The translations under genes were made by a program, and so were the position numbers. Below the pieces are notes generated by a model, which did no database searches, was not told where the DNA came from, and worked only from the letters and a program-made list of their open reading frames with translations. A stretch of 64,000 nucleotides of DNA, from positions 165,490-229,489 of the forward strand of contig PBFW01000026.1 of NCBI GenBank assembly GCA_002719955.1, given 5' to 3'. Every line of letters starts with the position of its first letter. Positions within the stretch are counted from its first letter, which is position 1. Below, in pieces: positions 36,545-46,131 of this stretch. Source of the stretch: Deltaproteobacteria bacterium (GTDB taxonomy: Bacteria; Myxococcota_A; UBA9160; UBA4427).

Positions 36545-37617
36545 TGTCTGACGTGGCCGGTGCGGGCCGCCGGTGGCCCGCGGAATGGGAGCCCCATCGC
36601 GCGACCTGGCTCTCCTGGCCGCACGCCTCCGAGACATGGCCCGGCGGGCTCGAGGTCGTGGAGCAGGCCTTCTGCGAGATCGTACGGGCCATCGTTGCGG
36701 GCGAGATCCTCGAGGTCCTGGTCAACGATGTCGAGATGGCGGATCGCGCGCGTCGATGCCTACGTGGTGCGGGGGTCGAGGCCCTCGATCGCGTGCGCTT
36801 TCGCGGCATGTCGACAGACGATGCCTGGATTCGGGATTATGGCGGCGTCTTCGTCTTCGAGCGAGCCGCGGGCGGTGGCGAACTGCGCGTCCTGCTGGAC
36901 TTTGAATTCGACGCCTGGGGCGGGAAATATCCGCCTTGGGATCGGGATGCCGCGGTGGCGGAGCAGATGGCGCAGGTCTTGCGGATGCCGCGTGAGCCCG
37001 CCGATCTGGTGCTCGAAGCTGGATCGATCGACGGCGACGGGCAGGGAACGATCCTCACCACGGAGTCCTGCCTGCTGAATCCGAACCGGGACCGTCCGGG
37101 CATCACGCGCTCGCGCGAGGGACTGGAGGCCCGGCTCGCAGAGGCGTTCGGGGCTCGCAAGGTCTTGTGGCTCCGCGGGGGCATCGTGGGCGATGACACC
37201 GACGGTCATGTAGACGATCTGACCCGCTTCGTGGCGCCGGGTCGGGTCGTGACGGTCGTCGAGCCCGACCCCAGGGACGAGAACCACGCCGCGCTGGCCG
37301 TGAATCGGGCCCGGCTCGACACGATGGTGGATGCGTCGGGGCGACGGCTCGAGGTCGTCGAGCTGCCGATGCCAGCGGCGATCGTGGGACCCGAGGGCCG
37401 GCTGCCGGCGAGCTACGCGAATTTCTATTTCGCCAATGCGGCGCTGCTCGTGCCGATCTTCGGGGTGGACGAGGATCGCGAGGCCCTCTCGATTCTGGAG
37501 TCGACCATTCGCGATCGCCCCATCGTCCCGATTCCCGCGCATAACCTCGTTCTAGGGCTGGGAGCGATTCACTGTCTCACCCAACAGGAGCCTGCGCTCG
37601 TCCCGAGTGCGCCGTAG
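36544..37617 (+). CDS. aguA: Agmatine deiminase
   Basis: A 357-residue guanidine-modifying enzyme that hydrolyses agmatine to N-carbamoylputrescine, the step before AguB. Motifs: PAEWEPHRATWLSWPHASET, STDDAWIRDYGGVFVFE (substrate and active-site Asp), GSIDGDGQGTILTTESCLLN, GDDTDGHVDDLTRFV (His), and the nucleophile Cys in GLGAIHCLTQQEPA at the C-terminus. All catalytic residues are present and the length is normal. The TGATG overlap with aguB (one base) suggests translational coupling. Arginine decarboxylase, which would supply agmatine, is not in the window. Confidence 0.95.
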   Translation: MSDVAGAGRRWPAEWEPHRATWLSWPHASETWPGGLEVVEQAFCEIVRAIVAGEILEVLVNDVEMADRARRCLRGAGVEALDRVRFRGMSTDDAWIRDYGGVFVFERAAGGGELRVLLDFEFDAWGGKYPPWDRDAAVAEQMAQVLRMPREPADLVLEAGSIDGDGQGTILTTESCLLNPNRDRPGITRSREGLEARLAEAFGARKVLWLRGGIVGDDTDGHVDDLTRFVAPGRVVTVVEPDPRDENHAALAVNRARLDTMVDASGRRLEVVELPMPAAIVGPEGRLPASYANFYFANAALLVPIFGVDEDREALSILESTIRDRPIVPIPAHNLVLGLGAIHCLTQQEPALVPSAP

Positions 37618-37909
37618 GATTCGAGAATTTCTCGCTGGCCGGATTCTGCCCTCCGGGGTCGGCGCGCCTGAACAACGAGCTCACGACGATCCCCAAAGTG
37701 GATCCTCCGATCACCTTTCCATCGCTCTGGACATCAGTTAAAACCCGGGGGCGTCGAGGTTTTCGCGCTCCTCCCAAGGCGCTCCGCGACGAATCTGTTC
37801 GGTCGGGATCCCCGCTCGGCAGGCGTATTGCAGCCGGTCCGTGGGGGTCGGTTCTTGGTGAGCTGGATCAACGGACTGTCAACCGACCTGAATCAGAAGG
37901 GGTCTACCC

Positions 37910-39625
37910 ATGGATGTTTCCCGACATGACATCGTCATCGTCGGTGGCGGTGGTGCAGGGCTTCGCGCGGCAATCGAAGCCGCCCAGAACAACCCGACCG
38001 CTTCGATCGCCCTCGTATCGAAGGTCTACCCGATGCGAAGCCACACCGTGTCCGCCGAAGGTGGAGCGGCCGCGATCGCGCGCGACGACGACAACCTCGA
38101 ATTGCACGGATACGACACGGTCAAGGGCTCCGACTTTCTCGGTGACCAGGACTGCATCCAGTTCTTCGTGGAAGAGGCGCCCAAGGAACTCGCGCTGCTC
38201 GAGAATTGGGGTTGCCCCTTTTCGCGCAACGAAGATGGATCCGTCGCGACACGCGCCTTTGGTGGGATGAGCACGAAGAGGACGTGGTACGCCGCCGACA
38301 AGATCGGCTTCCACATGCTGCACGCGCTCTTCCAGCATTCGATGCGCTTCGAGAATATCGTTCGCTACGACGAGTATTTCGTTTCGAAGCTGCTCGTCGA
38401 AGAGGGTGCTTGTCGCGGGGTCGCGGCACTCGATATCCGAACGGGCGAATACACCGCGATTCTCGGCCGCGCTGTCATCCTGACGACCGGCGGCGGGGGC
38501 AAGATCTTTCCCTTCACCACGAACGGGACGATCAAGACCGGCGACGGCATGGCGCTCGCCTACCGCGCAGGCGTGCCGCTCAAGGACATGGAGTTCGTCC
38601 AGTACCACCCGACGGGTCTTCCCGGAACCGGGATCCTGATCACCGAGGCCACGCGCGGAGAGGGCGGCTATCTCCGCAACTCCGAGGGCGAGCGCTTCCT
38701 GGTCGAATACGACTACGGCGTTGGCAACAAGGCCGAACTCGGTCCCCGCGACATGATTTCCCGGGCCATCGTCCAGGAGATCGAGGCGGGTCGCGGACTC
38801 GCGGGGGCTTATGGCCAATACGTTCATCTCGATCTCACGCACCTCGGTGAGGAGAAGATCAACTCGCGGCTGCCTTTCGTTCGGGAATTGGCTAAGACCT
38901 ACGCGGGCGTCGATCCGGTGACCGAGCCGATTCCGATTCGGCCGGTCGTTCATTATATGATGGGTGGCGTCGACACGAATATCGACGGCGCGACACCGAT
39001 GCCGGGTCTCTATGCGGCGGGCGAAACCGCTTGTGTCTCCATCAATGGTGCGAACCGTCTCGGCTCGAACTCGCTGACCGAATGTCTGGTCTTCGGAGCG
39101 GCTGCCGCGCGACATGCCATGGCCTTCGCGGGGGGGACGAGCGAGGGCAGCGATGCCGCGCTCCGCGCCCAGGTCGAGGAAGAGGCCGGACGTGTCGATA
39201 ATCTGCGCGGCCGGAAGAAGGGTGGCGAGAAGATTTCGGAGATCCGTCGCGAGCTGAACAACGTGATGGAGAGCGCCTGCGGCGTGTATCGCCAACAGGA
39301 CACGATGCAGGCGGGTGTCGGGGCGACCGCCCAGCTGCGTGGTCGCGTCGCCGATCTGCGACTCGAGGACGAGAGCAAGGTTTTTAATACTGAGCTCATT
39401 ACGGCCCTCGAGCTGGCCAACATGGTCGAAGTCGCCGAGGTCCTCGCGGTCTCTGCGGCCCATCGCAAGGAGTCCCGCGGCGCACATACGTGTAAGGACT
39501 TTACGACACGAGACGATGAGAACTATCTCTACCACACGATGGCTCACCACGATCCGGCCGGACCGCGGCTCGGAAAGAAGGACGTCGTGCTCGGTAAGTG
39601 GGTACCGGAGGAGCGTAAGTACTGA
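37910..39625 (+). CDS. frdA: Fumarate reductase/succinate dehydrogenase flavoprotein subunit
   Basis: A 571-residue FAD subunit. The N-terminal FAD loop VIVGGGGAGLRAAIEAAQ, the covalent flavin histidine in MRSHTVSAEGGAAAIARD, the HPTG of QYHPTGLPGTGILITEATRG, and the catalytic Arg in GPRDMISRAIVQEIE are all present, then NRLGSNSLTECLVFGAAAAR. Ribosome site GAAGGGG precedes ATG 37910. FAD oxidises succinate or reduces fumarate; sequence alone does not choose the direction. It heads a four-gene operon in which each start overlaps the preceding stop by one base. Confidence 0.95.
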   Translation: MDVSRHDIVIVGGGGAGLRAAIEAAQNNPTASIALVSKVYPMRSHTVSAEGGAAAIARDDDNLELHGYDTVKGSDFLGDQDCIQFFVEEAPKELALLENWGCPFSRNEDGSVATRAFGGMSTKRTWYAADKIGFHMLHALFQHSMRFENIVRYDEYFVSKLLVEEGACRGVAALDIRTGEYTAILGRAVILTTGGGGKIFPFTTNGTIKTGDGMALAYRAGVPLKDMEFVQYHPTGLPGTGILITEATRGEGGYLRNSEGERFLVEYDYGVGNKAELGPRDMISRAIVQEIEAGRGLAGAYGQYVHLDLTHLGEEKINSRLPFVRELAKTYAGVDPVTEPIPIRPVVHYMMGGVDTNIDGATPMPGLYAAGETACVSINGANRLGSNSLTECLVFGAAAARHAMAFAGGTSEGSDAALRAQVEEEAGRVDNLRGRKKGGEKISEIRRELNNVMESACGVYRQQDTMQAGVGATAQLRGRVADLRLEDESKVFNTELITALELANMVEVAEVLAVSAAHRKESRGAHTCKDFTTRDDENYLYHTMAHHDPAGPRLGKKDVVLGKWVPEERKY

Positions 39626-40386
39626 TGGCCGAGAAAACGATCGTCATCACGCGGTTCGATCCAGACAAGGATGAAGCGCCGCGTAAACAGGAATATACGG
39701 TTCCTTGTGAGGACCACTGGAAGGTCCTCGACGCCGTCAACTTCATCAAGGACGAGATCGACGCGAGTGTGTCGTATCGGTGGTCCTGCCGGATGGCCGT
39801 CTGCGGCTCGTGCGGGATGATGGTCAACGGGGAGCCCAAGCTCACATGCAAGACCGCTCTCTCCGACTACGGCGACCGGGTCGATATCGAGCCGCTCGCG
39901 AATTTCCCGATCGTGCGCGACCTGGTCGTCGAGCTCGACGGCTTCATGCATAAGTTCGAGAGCGTGAAACCGTGGATCATGCGTGCCAAGGAGAAGGCCG
40001 AAGACAAGGCCGCCTACCACGAAACGAAGGGCACGTTTTCTCAGTCGGCCGATGAGCTGGGTACCTTCAAGCAGTTCAGCATGTGTATCAATTGCATGCT
40101 CTGCTATTCGGCCTGTCCGGTCGTAGCGAACGAGCCCGAGTTCCTCGGGCCGGCAGCGATCGCCCTCGGCCAGCGATACAACCTGGATAACCGGGATCAG
40201 GGCAACGACGAACGAAACGACATCTTCCGCGGTGAGGGGACCGTCTTCAGCTGCTCCTACGCCAACGAATGTTCCGAAGTCTGCCCGAAGAACGTCGACC
40301 CCGCCGCGGCCGTCAATCAGGCCAAGTTCGGCGCGGTCATCGATTGGGCGAAGGGTCTGGTCCTTCCCCGAGGAGGATCGAACTAA
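39625..40386 (+). CDS. frdB: Fumarate reductase/succinate dehydrogenase iron-sulfur subunit
   Basis: A 253-residue electron-transfer subunit with three clusters: [2Fe-2S] by SCRMAVCGSCGMMVNGEPKL and its following Cys, [4Fe-4S] by FSMCINCMLCYSACP, and [3Fe-4S] by FSCSYANECSEVCPKNVDP. The gap between the last set matches FrdB/SdhB. It opens on the last base of the frdA stop, and its own stop overlaps frdC by one base. Electrons pass from FAD through these clusters to quinone. Membrane-peripheral, on the cytoplasmic side. Confidence 0.95.
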   Translation: MAEKTIVITRFDPDKDEAPRKQEYTVPCEDHWKVLDAVNFIKDEIDASVSYRWSCRMAVCGSCGMMVNGEPKLTCKTALSDYGDRVDIEPLANFPIVRDLVVELDGFMHKFESVKPWIMRAKEKAEDKAAYHETKGTFSQSADELGTFKQFSMCINCMLCYSACPVVANEPEFLGPAAIALGQRYNLDNRDQGNDERNDIFRGEGTVFSCSYANECSEVCPKNVDPAAAVNQAKFGAVIDWAKGLVLPRGGSN

Positions 40387-40817
40387 TGGCTGGACCGGCA
40401 CACCCGCACGCCATGGCGCCGCCCAAGCCGGCGCGAACCCGCGCCGCACCGCCCCAGACGCCCTCGAGCTGGTGGTCTTCTTCGCGAATGCGGACCTATC
40501 TGCTCTTCGACGCCACGGGGATCATCTATTTCCTGATCGCCTTTCTCGCGATTCGGATGATCCGCGCTCTGGCCGACGGACCGATCGCCTGGCAACAGGC
40601 CATGAGGAGCCTCGAAAACCCGATCTACATCGCGTTCCACGTGCTCTGCCTGGTCTCTGTCATCTTCGTCGCCGTTCGCTTCTTCCGGCTCTTTCCGAAA
40701 GCCCAGCCACCGAACTTGCCGGTTCCGCCGGGCCCTGTGATCCACGCGACGCTCTACGTCGTCTGGATCGGAATCACGATCGGCCTATCGGCCATCCTGG
40801 CGGGAGCGATCCTCTGA
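40386..40817 (+). CDS. frdC: Fumarate reductase membrane anchor subunit C
   Basis: A 143-residue hydrophobic subunit with three helices: about residues 34-58 (RMRTYLLFDATGIIYFLIAF), 80-100 (IAFHVLCLVSVIFVAVRFFR), and 118-140 (HATLYVVWIGITIGLSAILA). The layout matches E. coli-type FrdC, which together with FrdD anchors FrdAB and binds quinol; heme-ligating histidines of the SdhC type are not evident. ATG 40386 overlaps the frdB stop by one base. The Pro/Ala-rich N-terminal tail (about 30 residues) is unusual. Confidence 0.85.
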   Translation: MAGPAHPHAMAPPKPARTRAAPPQTPSSWWSSSRMRTYLLFDATGIIYFLIAFLAIRMIRALADGPIAWQQAMRSLENPIYIAFHVLCLVSVIFVAVRFFRLFPKAQPPNLPVPPGPVIHATLYVVWIGITIGLSAILAGAIL

Positions 40818-41194
40818 TGCGCACTCTCCTTCTCAAGCTCGAACCCATTATCTGGCTCTTGTTCGGTCAGGGCATCCTGATCGGGACCATGCTCCTCACG
40901 GGCTGGATCCTCGTCATCGGCATCCTTATCCCGATGGGCCTCGTCGACGCCTCGGCCCTCAACTATGTCCGTGCCCATGAGATTGCCACCGCCTCCCTGC
41001 TCGGATTCATTCCGATCGGACAGCTCGTACTGGCGGCGCTGCTCGTTCTCCCCTTGTGGAAGGGAGCGCATCACGTGCGATCGCTGCTGATAGATTTCGG
41101 TGGAGGCGAGCGCGACGGGATTGTCGGGTCAGCGCTCTATCTGATTGCGCTCGTCGGGAGCGTGATGGGAATTGCGGCGGTGGTGGGGCTTTAG
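40817..41194 (+). CDS. frdD: Fumarate reductase membrane anchor subunit D
   Basis: A 125-residue integral-membrane protein with three helices (IIWLLFGQGILIGTMLLTGW, SLLGFIPIGQLVLAALLVLP, GSALYLIALVGSVMGIAAVV). The FrdD-type start LEPIIWLLFGQGILIG is recognisable. The TGATG overlap with frdC indicates a single transcript for all four genes. The organism thus carries the two-anchor, heme-poor Frd type rather than the common SdhCD or SdhC-only form. No visible terminator follows. Confidence 0.85.
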   Translation: MRTLLLKLEPIIWLLFGQGILIGTMLLTGWILVIGILIPMGLVDASALNYVRAHEIATASLLGFIPIGQLVLAALLVLPLWKGAHHVRSLLIDFGGGERDGIVGSALYLIALVGSVMGIAAVVGL

Positions 41195-41239
41195 GCGGGG
41201 GCTGCACAGGTCCCGAATCGCCGTGTAAGTCAGCGTTCG

Positions 41240-41500
41240 AGATGAGCGATCAGCACTTTCGCATCGGCGGTCTGGCGTTCCATGAGGAAGGTCAGACGCC
41301 GAGAAAGCCTCCACGCGGAGATGGGCGCGGCGATTCCTTGGGGTCGTGTGATCGAGTTGATCAAGCCTCATTACGAGAAGGTGGGTCGAGGCCGCCATCC
41401 ATAGAGGGATCTCCTTGCTTCAGGCGTGGTTCAGTCTGTCGGATCTGCTATGTCGTGCGTCAGAAGCCCATGCAGTCTGGAGTGACGGACGCCCTGTGAT
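41240..41500 (+). mobile_element. IS5-family transposase remnant (N-terminal)
   Basis: From ATG 41282 a short frame encodes RRRESLHAEMGAAIPWGRVI and ELIKPHYEKVGRGRHP before a stop at 41402-41404; this matches the start of IS5/IS1182-type transposases (consensus RRE-FL-EM--V-PW--L--LI-PHYPK-GRGRPP). One frame over, LLQAWFSLSDLLC (from about 41415) continues with the family's LQQWFNLSDPA segment. The frames do not join and no inverted repeats or C-terminal DDE part are seen, so this is a truncated, frameshifted relic. It lies at the left edge of the AT-richer island. Confidence 0.6.
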
Positions 41501-42049
41501 CGACGAACATCGCTGGGATCCACTCTTCACGCCAGGGCAACACGAGGGCCGTTATCTCAGATGGACACTCTGTCCAGGCCCGCCTCGGGCTCGGACTGTG
41601 CAGACGTTTCTTGGGGGTGTCGTGAGCGACTCGCATGCCCCTGAGTGATGTGCGGATAATTTTTAAAAAATCCAATATGTCTTATTCAACCCTACTGAAT
41701 GAGGCCTGTTGAATGATGCCTGAACATTCTTCAATTGACTGTGCTAGGCCGCAGTTCTTCCTTAAGGTAAAACCCTAGGCAATTCCGGATGTCTTCCGCT
41801 TCATTATTGAACGATGTTCCCAGCGCAAATCTTCGTCAGTTCCATCGCGGCGTCGTGGGCGACCGGAACTAAATCGCCGAACTTTTTGAGAACGCACGCC
41901 AGAAAGGCGGTCTCGATTACGTTTCGAGAGCCGGGTGTTTGCCATCGGCGAGACGCCGAGCTGGCCAGGTCAATCATGCGAGGTTCCAGCCCTGAGGCCG
42001 GACCCGTCAGGAAAGGCTTGTCATCGGGGTTGATCCGTCAGGCCATATT
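41501..42049. other. AT-rich non-coding region
   Basis: Visibly lower GC than the rest of the window (for example 41655-41780), with an imperfect AT palindrome GGATAATTTTTAAAAAATCC at about 41650. No gene is supported; short frames look random. It separates the IS relic from the large regulator and may carry that gene's 3' region. Confidence 0.5.
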
Positions 42050-45000
42050 TCACGATCCGCACGCGCTGTGTTCCGAGAATCTACTGGCTGCGAGGCGTCT
42101 TTTCAGGCGAGGGAGTGATTCGAGGTTTGTGCCTCCAAGGAGGGTGATCTGTCCGTGCCCGCTGCCGCCGTACTCTCTAGAATTCGTGACTATCTCGTCA
42201 AGGTCGACCTGGGCATACGCATGCCAGGTAGGAGCCCCCCGCCGCGCCTCCTGTTCGACAGCTAGGGACAGGAGATGGACTGCTCTGCTGGTATCGCCCA
42301 GAGAGTCGGCGAGTAATCCCGCGTATCTCGCAAATGAGCCGAGATAGACGACTCCATATCCAGCCGACGCACATCGGTCTGTTATTGGAAGGATCAATTC
42401 AAATAGAACCTTGACATGCATCTCGCTGTCGAGAGCAGCCGCAACTTCCGCAAGGAGAGCGAGCCCCGCACCTCCGCCAGGCTCACGCGCCATCGATCGG
42501 ATATCTTGCTCCGTGAATGTATCAAGAGCTTCCCTAGCCTCGGGTTCTAGTCCCGATTCCCACCTGAACCAAGGAATCGCAGCAGACCAACTCAATACTG
42601 ATTTGTGCTGGGCTGCAAAGTTTTCTACGAGGGGAAGGACGCTCAAGGATTTGTCCCTCTCCAATGCCCGCAGGACATGCTGGGCCGCAAAGGTCTGTTT
42701 GAAATTCTGATCGGGATTCGCGCCCGCTGCTTTCCGATATTCCGCTGCGAGTTCATCTGCACTGGAAAAATCGCCTCTAAGCATTGCCAGCATGCAATCC
42801 GTCGCTCCTGGGTACCAGTGGTATTGCGGAAGCCCAATTTTACTGGCTTCGGATCTGTATCGTTCGTTCTCGATTTCTATATTGCGAATTTCACCAAGTT
42901 CCAGATATGCCGTCATTAGGCGAGTTCGCTGCAATAGGAGCGCGTGAATATTCCCGGTGCGTTGTGCCACCTCGCCCAGCTCAACGATATGGCAGAGTCG
43001 ATTGCTGGCTTGTTGAGGTCCATGGAGCGATTCCGCACGTGCGGCGAGTGCGGCGAGTAACGCATTGCTGTCGCCAGATATTCTAGCGGTATCCAACGCA
43101 GCGAGCGCCATTTTCTCGTTTTGGTGCGACAATCCTTCCCACTGTCTCGCCTGCGATAGGCGGGCTTGCAGCTGTGCACGCAACGATATGCTATTAGGCC
43201 CAAGAGATTCAAGAGCCTCCTGAATGAGGCCGATAAGGACCGAGTCGTATGATCCGACCTCGATAGTTAGGAAGTCGGGTGCTAGGCTGAGCGCGCATTC
43301 AGCAATCTTTTCTGGAGAGTTTTCCATCCGAGCCATATTTGCCGCCTGAATGAGAAGCTCGCGAGAACGATCCCTGTCTCCGCAATAGAGTGTTGCTTTA
43401 GCAAGATCGATCATGATTGAGTATTGGTCAGACATGCGCGCGTCTCGATCTGTTCGGAGAATATCGAGAGCGCGTTCGAAAAACGCACGCGATTGCACGT
43501 GTGCGAAGCGAGAGGCGGCTTCTCTTCCTGCGATTTGCGCGTAGCGCGACGCATCTCTGCCGCGGGCGATCGGTATTGCATTGAAAATGTGATCTGCGAT
43601 CTGAGCCGACATCGAGTTGGCGTCGAGTTCGATCAGGTCGCGCGCGGCCCTCAGGTGGAGCTCTCGTCTTCGAGAGGCCTCTGTATTCTGGTACAGCGCG
43701 TCTCGGAGAAGCGAGTGATTGAATCTGTATTCGCTCCCATCCTCTCGGATCAACCACGCGCGGGTCGCTGGTTCGAGAGACTCAATAACCCTAGAAGGCG
43801 TGGAATTCAGGATTCGGGAAAGGGCTTCGAGTTGAAACTGATCTCCGAGCACAGAGGCCGCGGCGAGCGTATCTTTAGTGTCGGTGGGTAGGTCCGAAAG
43901 CTGCCGGACGAGTATCTCGCGTCCGTTGAGGGGAAGGGAGGAGGCAAGAGATTCGGCCGTGTCCAAGTCGGGAAGTTTGTTAAGGCACCTAATTAGATGC
44001 GTTACGTAGAAAGCGTTTCCTCCTGTGCGTCCTTTGAGAGATCTTCCGATTGCGTCGCGGTCACCATGAAGCGGGTCAAGCAGCAGCGAGATTTCATGTT
44101 GGGAGAGAGGTCCTAGAGTCAGCTGAGTGGTTTGCGGCATCGTGCAAATTTCGGAAAGGGTGTCTGCAACCTCCGAATCACCTGGGTATGGGCGATGTGT
44201 GGCGACTAGGAGAATAGGGTCGTCAGATAGTTCTTCAGATATCCAGTAGAGGAGTGCCAGAGAATCGCGATCTGCGCGGTGCACATCCTCGAATCCCAGG
44301 ATGATCGGGGATTGCTCTGCGATGCTCCGAATGGTTCGAGTCCATTGCGAGAAAATTGTGAACCGGTCAGATGGCCCTTGTTTATCGAGAGGCAGGCATT
44401 TTGCGACCTTGATTTCGGGGAAGACGGTTGCGAGGCGACTGGCGTTTGCAACTAGTTCGATGTTGCTTGCACTGCATGTTTCGAGTGCCTCGTTCAGTAG
44501 CTGTGTCCACGGCAAGAAAGCGGGAGCTCCGGCGATTGCTGGGCTCTTCGCGAGGAATGAGGATGTCTTCCCCCGAACGGAATCGGTGAACTCTTCGAGG
44601 AGCCGTGTCTTTCCGATGCCTGCCTCGCCGGTAACCAGGATGACACGACCCTTCTTGATGTTATTGATTGACCGAACAGATGCCCGCAGAGTTTCAAGCT
44701 CCTCATCGCGACCAACGAAGGCGAGATCATCGCTTGTTCGAGGTCCAGAGTGATGTCTGCCGCCGAGTGGTCTGACAGCCCCGATGAACCGATATCCGCG
44801 TCCTCGCAGAGACTGAATGAACGTCGGGTCGGAGGCGTTGTCGGATAGCGTCCGACGAAGCTCCAGTATGCAAGTTGGAATAGTTGCGGGGCTAAGTTCC
44901 GCAGAATCCCAGACGTCTTGCCTGAGAAATTCGCGATCAACGACGCGGCCCCTATTTTCGATGAGGCAGATGAGCAGATCGAGTGGCTTCGCACCGATTC

Positions 45001-45076
45001 GAATTTGCTGGCCATTCTGGGAGAGTGTAAAAAGCTCAAGGTCGATTTCGAAATTCGCAAATTGAATTCGTTTCAT
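42050..45076 (-). CDS. OmpR-type winged-helix / AAA ATPase / TPR-like regulator
   Basis: A 1008-residue multidomain regulator. Residues about 1-100 are an OmpR/PhoB-type DNA-binding domain (QQIRIGAKPLDLLICLIENR, LRRTLSDNASDPTFIQSLRG, GRGYRFIGAV). Then an AAA_16/STAND NTPase: Walker A VILVTGEAGIGKTRLLEEFT, Walker B PIILGFEDVHRADRDSLALL, and ATHRPYPG. The C-terminal 600 residues are helical repeats with TPR-like spacing (ASRYAQIAGREAASRFAHVQ, REARRELL-like units). This CadC-like N-terminus with a MalT-like body senses a small effector and activates genes; its targets are unknown. GC is clearly lower than neighbouring genes, suggesting transfer. ATG 45076 has AAGGG five bases upstream. Confidence 0.85.
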   Translation of the reverse strand: MKRIQFANFEIDLELFTLSQNGQQIRIGAKPLDLLICLIENRGRVVDREFLRQDVWDSAELSPATIPTCILELRRTLSDNASDPTFIQSLRGRGYRFIGAVRPLGGRHHSGPRTSDDLAFVGRDEELETLRASVRSINNIKKGRVILVTGEAGIGKTRLLEEFTDSVRGKTSSFLAKSPAIAGAPAFLPWTQLLNEALETCSASNIELVANASRLATVFPEIKVAKCLPLDKQGPSDRFTIFSQWTRTIRSIAEQSPIILGFEDVHRADRDSLALLYWISEELSDDPILLVATHRPYPGDSEVADTLSEICTMPQTTQLTLGPLSQHEISLLLDPLHGDRDAIGRSLKGRTGGNAFYVTHLIRCLNKLPDLDTAESLASSLPLNGREILVRQLSDLPTDTKDTLAAASVLGDQFQLEALSRILNSTPSRVIESLEPATRAWLIREDGSEYRFNHSLLRDALYQNTEASRRRELHLRAARDLIELDANSMSAQIADHIFNAIPIARGRDASRYAQIAGREAASRFAHVQSRAFFERALDILRTDRDARMSDQYSIMIDLAKATLYCGDRDRSRELLIQAANMARMENSPEKIAECALSLAPDFLTIEVGSYDSVLIGLIQEALESLGPNSISLRAQLQARLSQARQWEGLSHQNEKMALAALDTARISGDSNALLAALAARAESLHGPQQASNRLCHIVELGEVAQRTGNIHALLLQRTRLMTAYLELGEIRNIEIENERYRSEASKIGLPQYHWYPGATDCMLAMLRGDFSSADELAAEYRKAAGANPDQNFKQTFAAQHVLRALERDKSLSVLPLVENFAAQHKSVLSWSAAIPWFRWESGLEPEAREALDTFTEQDIRSMAREPGGGAGLALLAEVAAALDSEMHVKVLFELILPITDRCASAGYGVVYLGSFARYAGLLADSLGDTSRAVHLLSLAVEQEARRGAPTWHAYAQVDLDEIVTNSREYGGSGHGQITLLGGTNLESLPRLKRRLAASRFSEHSACGS

Positions 45077-46131
45077 CATGACCCTTCGGTGTTTTTCGGG
45101 GCTTGCGGTCTGAAAACCGGACCCGCCCGCGTTGAATCTCCTTCTGAGGCGTACTGCTAATCCTTGCAGGAATGAATGATATTCCTCGGGGGGCAATTAT
45201 CTCGGTGCATCCGCGGGTGGCATGCGTCGTTTTGAACTGGGCTCTGTCTAGTGGCTTCCTAGACATGTGAGGGCATCATGGTCCCAGGCTGACAGAAAAT
45301 AGAGTTAGGGATCCGAGGATCAGATCGAGATCAGATCGAACGAAGTGAACGTCTGATGGCTGGCGGTTCGGCCATGTGGACTCGGAACGAGCCATCCGCA
45401 GCGTTCCCGTGTTATACCTTCGGTGCGGCTGCGTTGATTCGTCCCCAAAACCGCCGGGCAGGAATCGAGATTCCGCTACCGCCGCTGCCCCATTCCCGCT
45501 ATCCCCACGGCCTATCGACCCATCGCTAGCGACCCCGCTGCATCCATCGCATGCACGCAGCGAGGGATCCCTGCACTTTCAAACGAGACAGGATGGGTCG
45601 GTGCCGCGTGGAGTAGCCGGCCACGAGTCGTCAGAGTCCGCCCGATGGGAATATCTGCGTCGGAGCGAGTGATCTCCACGGATCGGCCGCGCAGCAAGAC
45701 CTGCTCCCCCGTCGTTCCGGTTGCGATGCGTCGCCCCTCGGCAGTTCTCTTGCTTCCAGCGAGAGCGACCGGAGGCGGGAGGCCAGGATCGCCCGTCCCG
45801 CGAAGAGGTCTCGCAGGCCGCGGCTCGACCTGCGGCGGCGAGGAGGTTCCCCGAGGGTTTTCGAGTCGCTCTGCGTGTCGCGATCCAGCGTCCGTTTCGA
45901 GTCTCGCCGCATTGGTTTCGTTCCTCTATGGTATTCGCCGCCGGTTGCTCCCCTGCGAAGCGCGGGGTCGATTGACACAGAAGTGTAGTGAAAAAAATAT
46001 TTACCCAACGGAAATATGGCTCCAGACCGAGCTGCTCGGCCTTTCGCTGCATTTGGGTGCCCGACAGGCATATCGAGATGCATGCGGAAGAACCCGTCTC
46101 GGCGCTATTTCCCCTTCCGATCGGAGTCCCC
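45077..46131. other. Non-coding region with 11-bp tandem repeat
   Basis: More than 1 kb without a supportable gene. It holds the promoter of the minus-strand regulator (near 45080-45200), the tandem repeat at 45318-45339, and a GC-rich stretch after 45400 whose open frames on both strands look random. No IS ends or tRNA seen. Confidence 0.5.
45318..45339. repeat. Two tandem copies of GATCAGATCGA
   Basis: GATCAGATCGA is repeated exactly twice without spacer, about 240 bases upstream of the winged-helix regulator start. Direct repeats like this can be OmpR-type binding sites, since that family binds tandem head-to-tail sites; this is inference. Confidence 0.5.

Noticed and set aside
34793..36637. 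614-codon minus-strand frame opposite aguB and neighbours
   Set aside because: Overlaps a gene with a complete Glu-Lys-Cys triad; composition is Arg/Pro/Ser-rich, as expected of a shadow.
37904..39550. Long open frame on the minus strand opposite frdA (548 codons)
   Set aside because: It is exactly antisense to a perfectly conserved flavoprotein. High GC gives long chance open frames; no ribosome site and no family similarity.
41648..41670. GGATAATTTTTAAAAAATCC as a terminator
   Set aside because: Several mismatched pairs in the stem, AT-only centre; no gene ends next to it.
45376..46083. Open frames on both strands before the acyl-CoA dehydrogenase
   Set aside because: Arg/Ser/Pro-rich, without ribosome sites or recognisable domains; the acyl-CoA dehydrogenase start is set by GGAG and family N-terminus at 46132.
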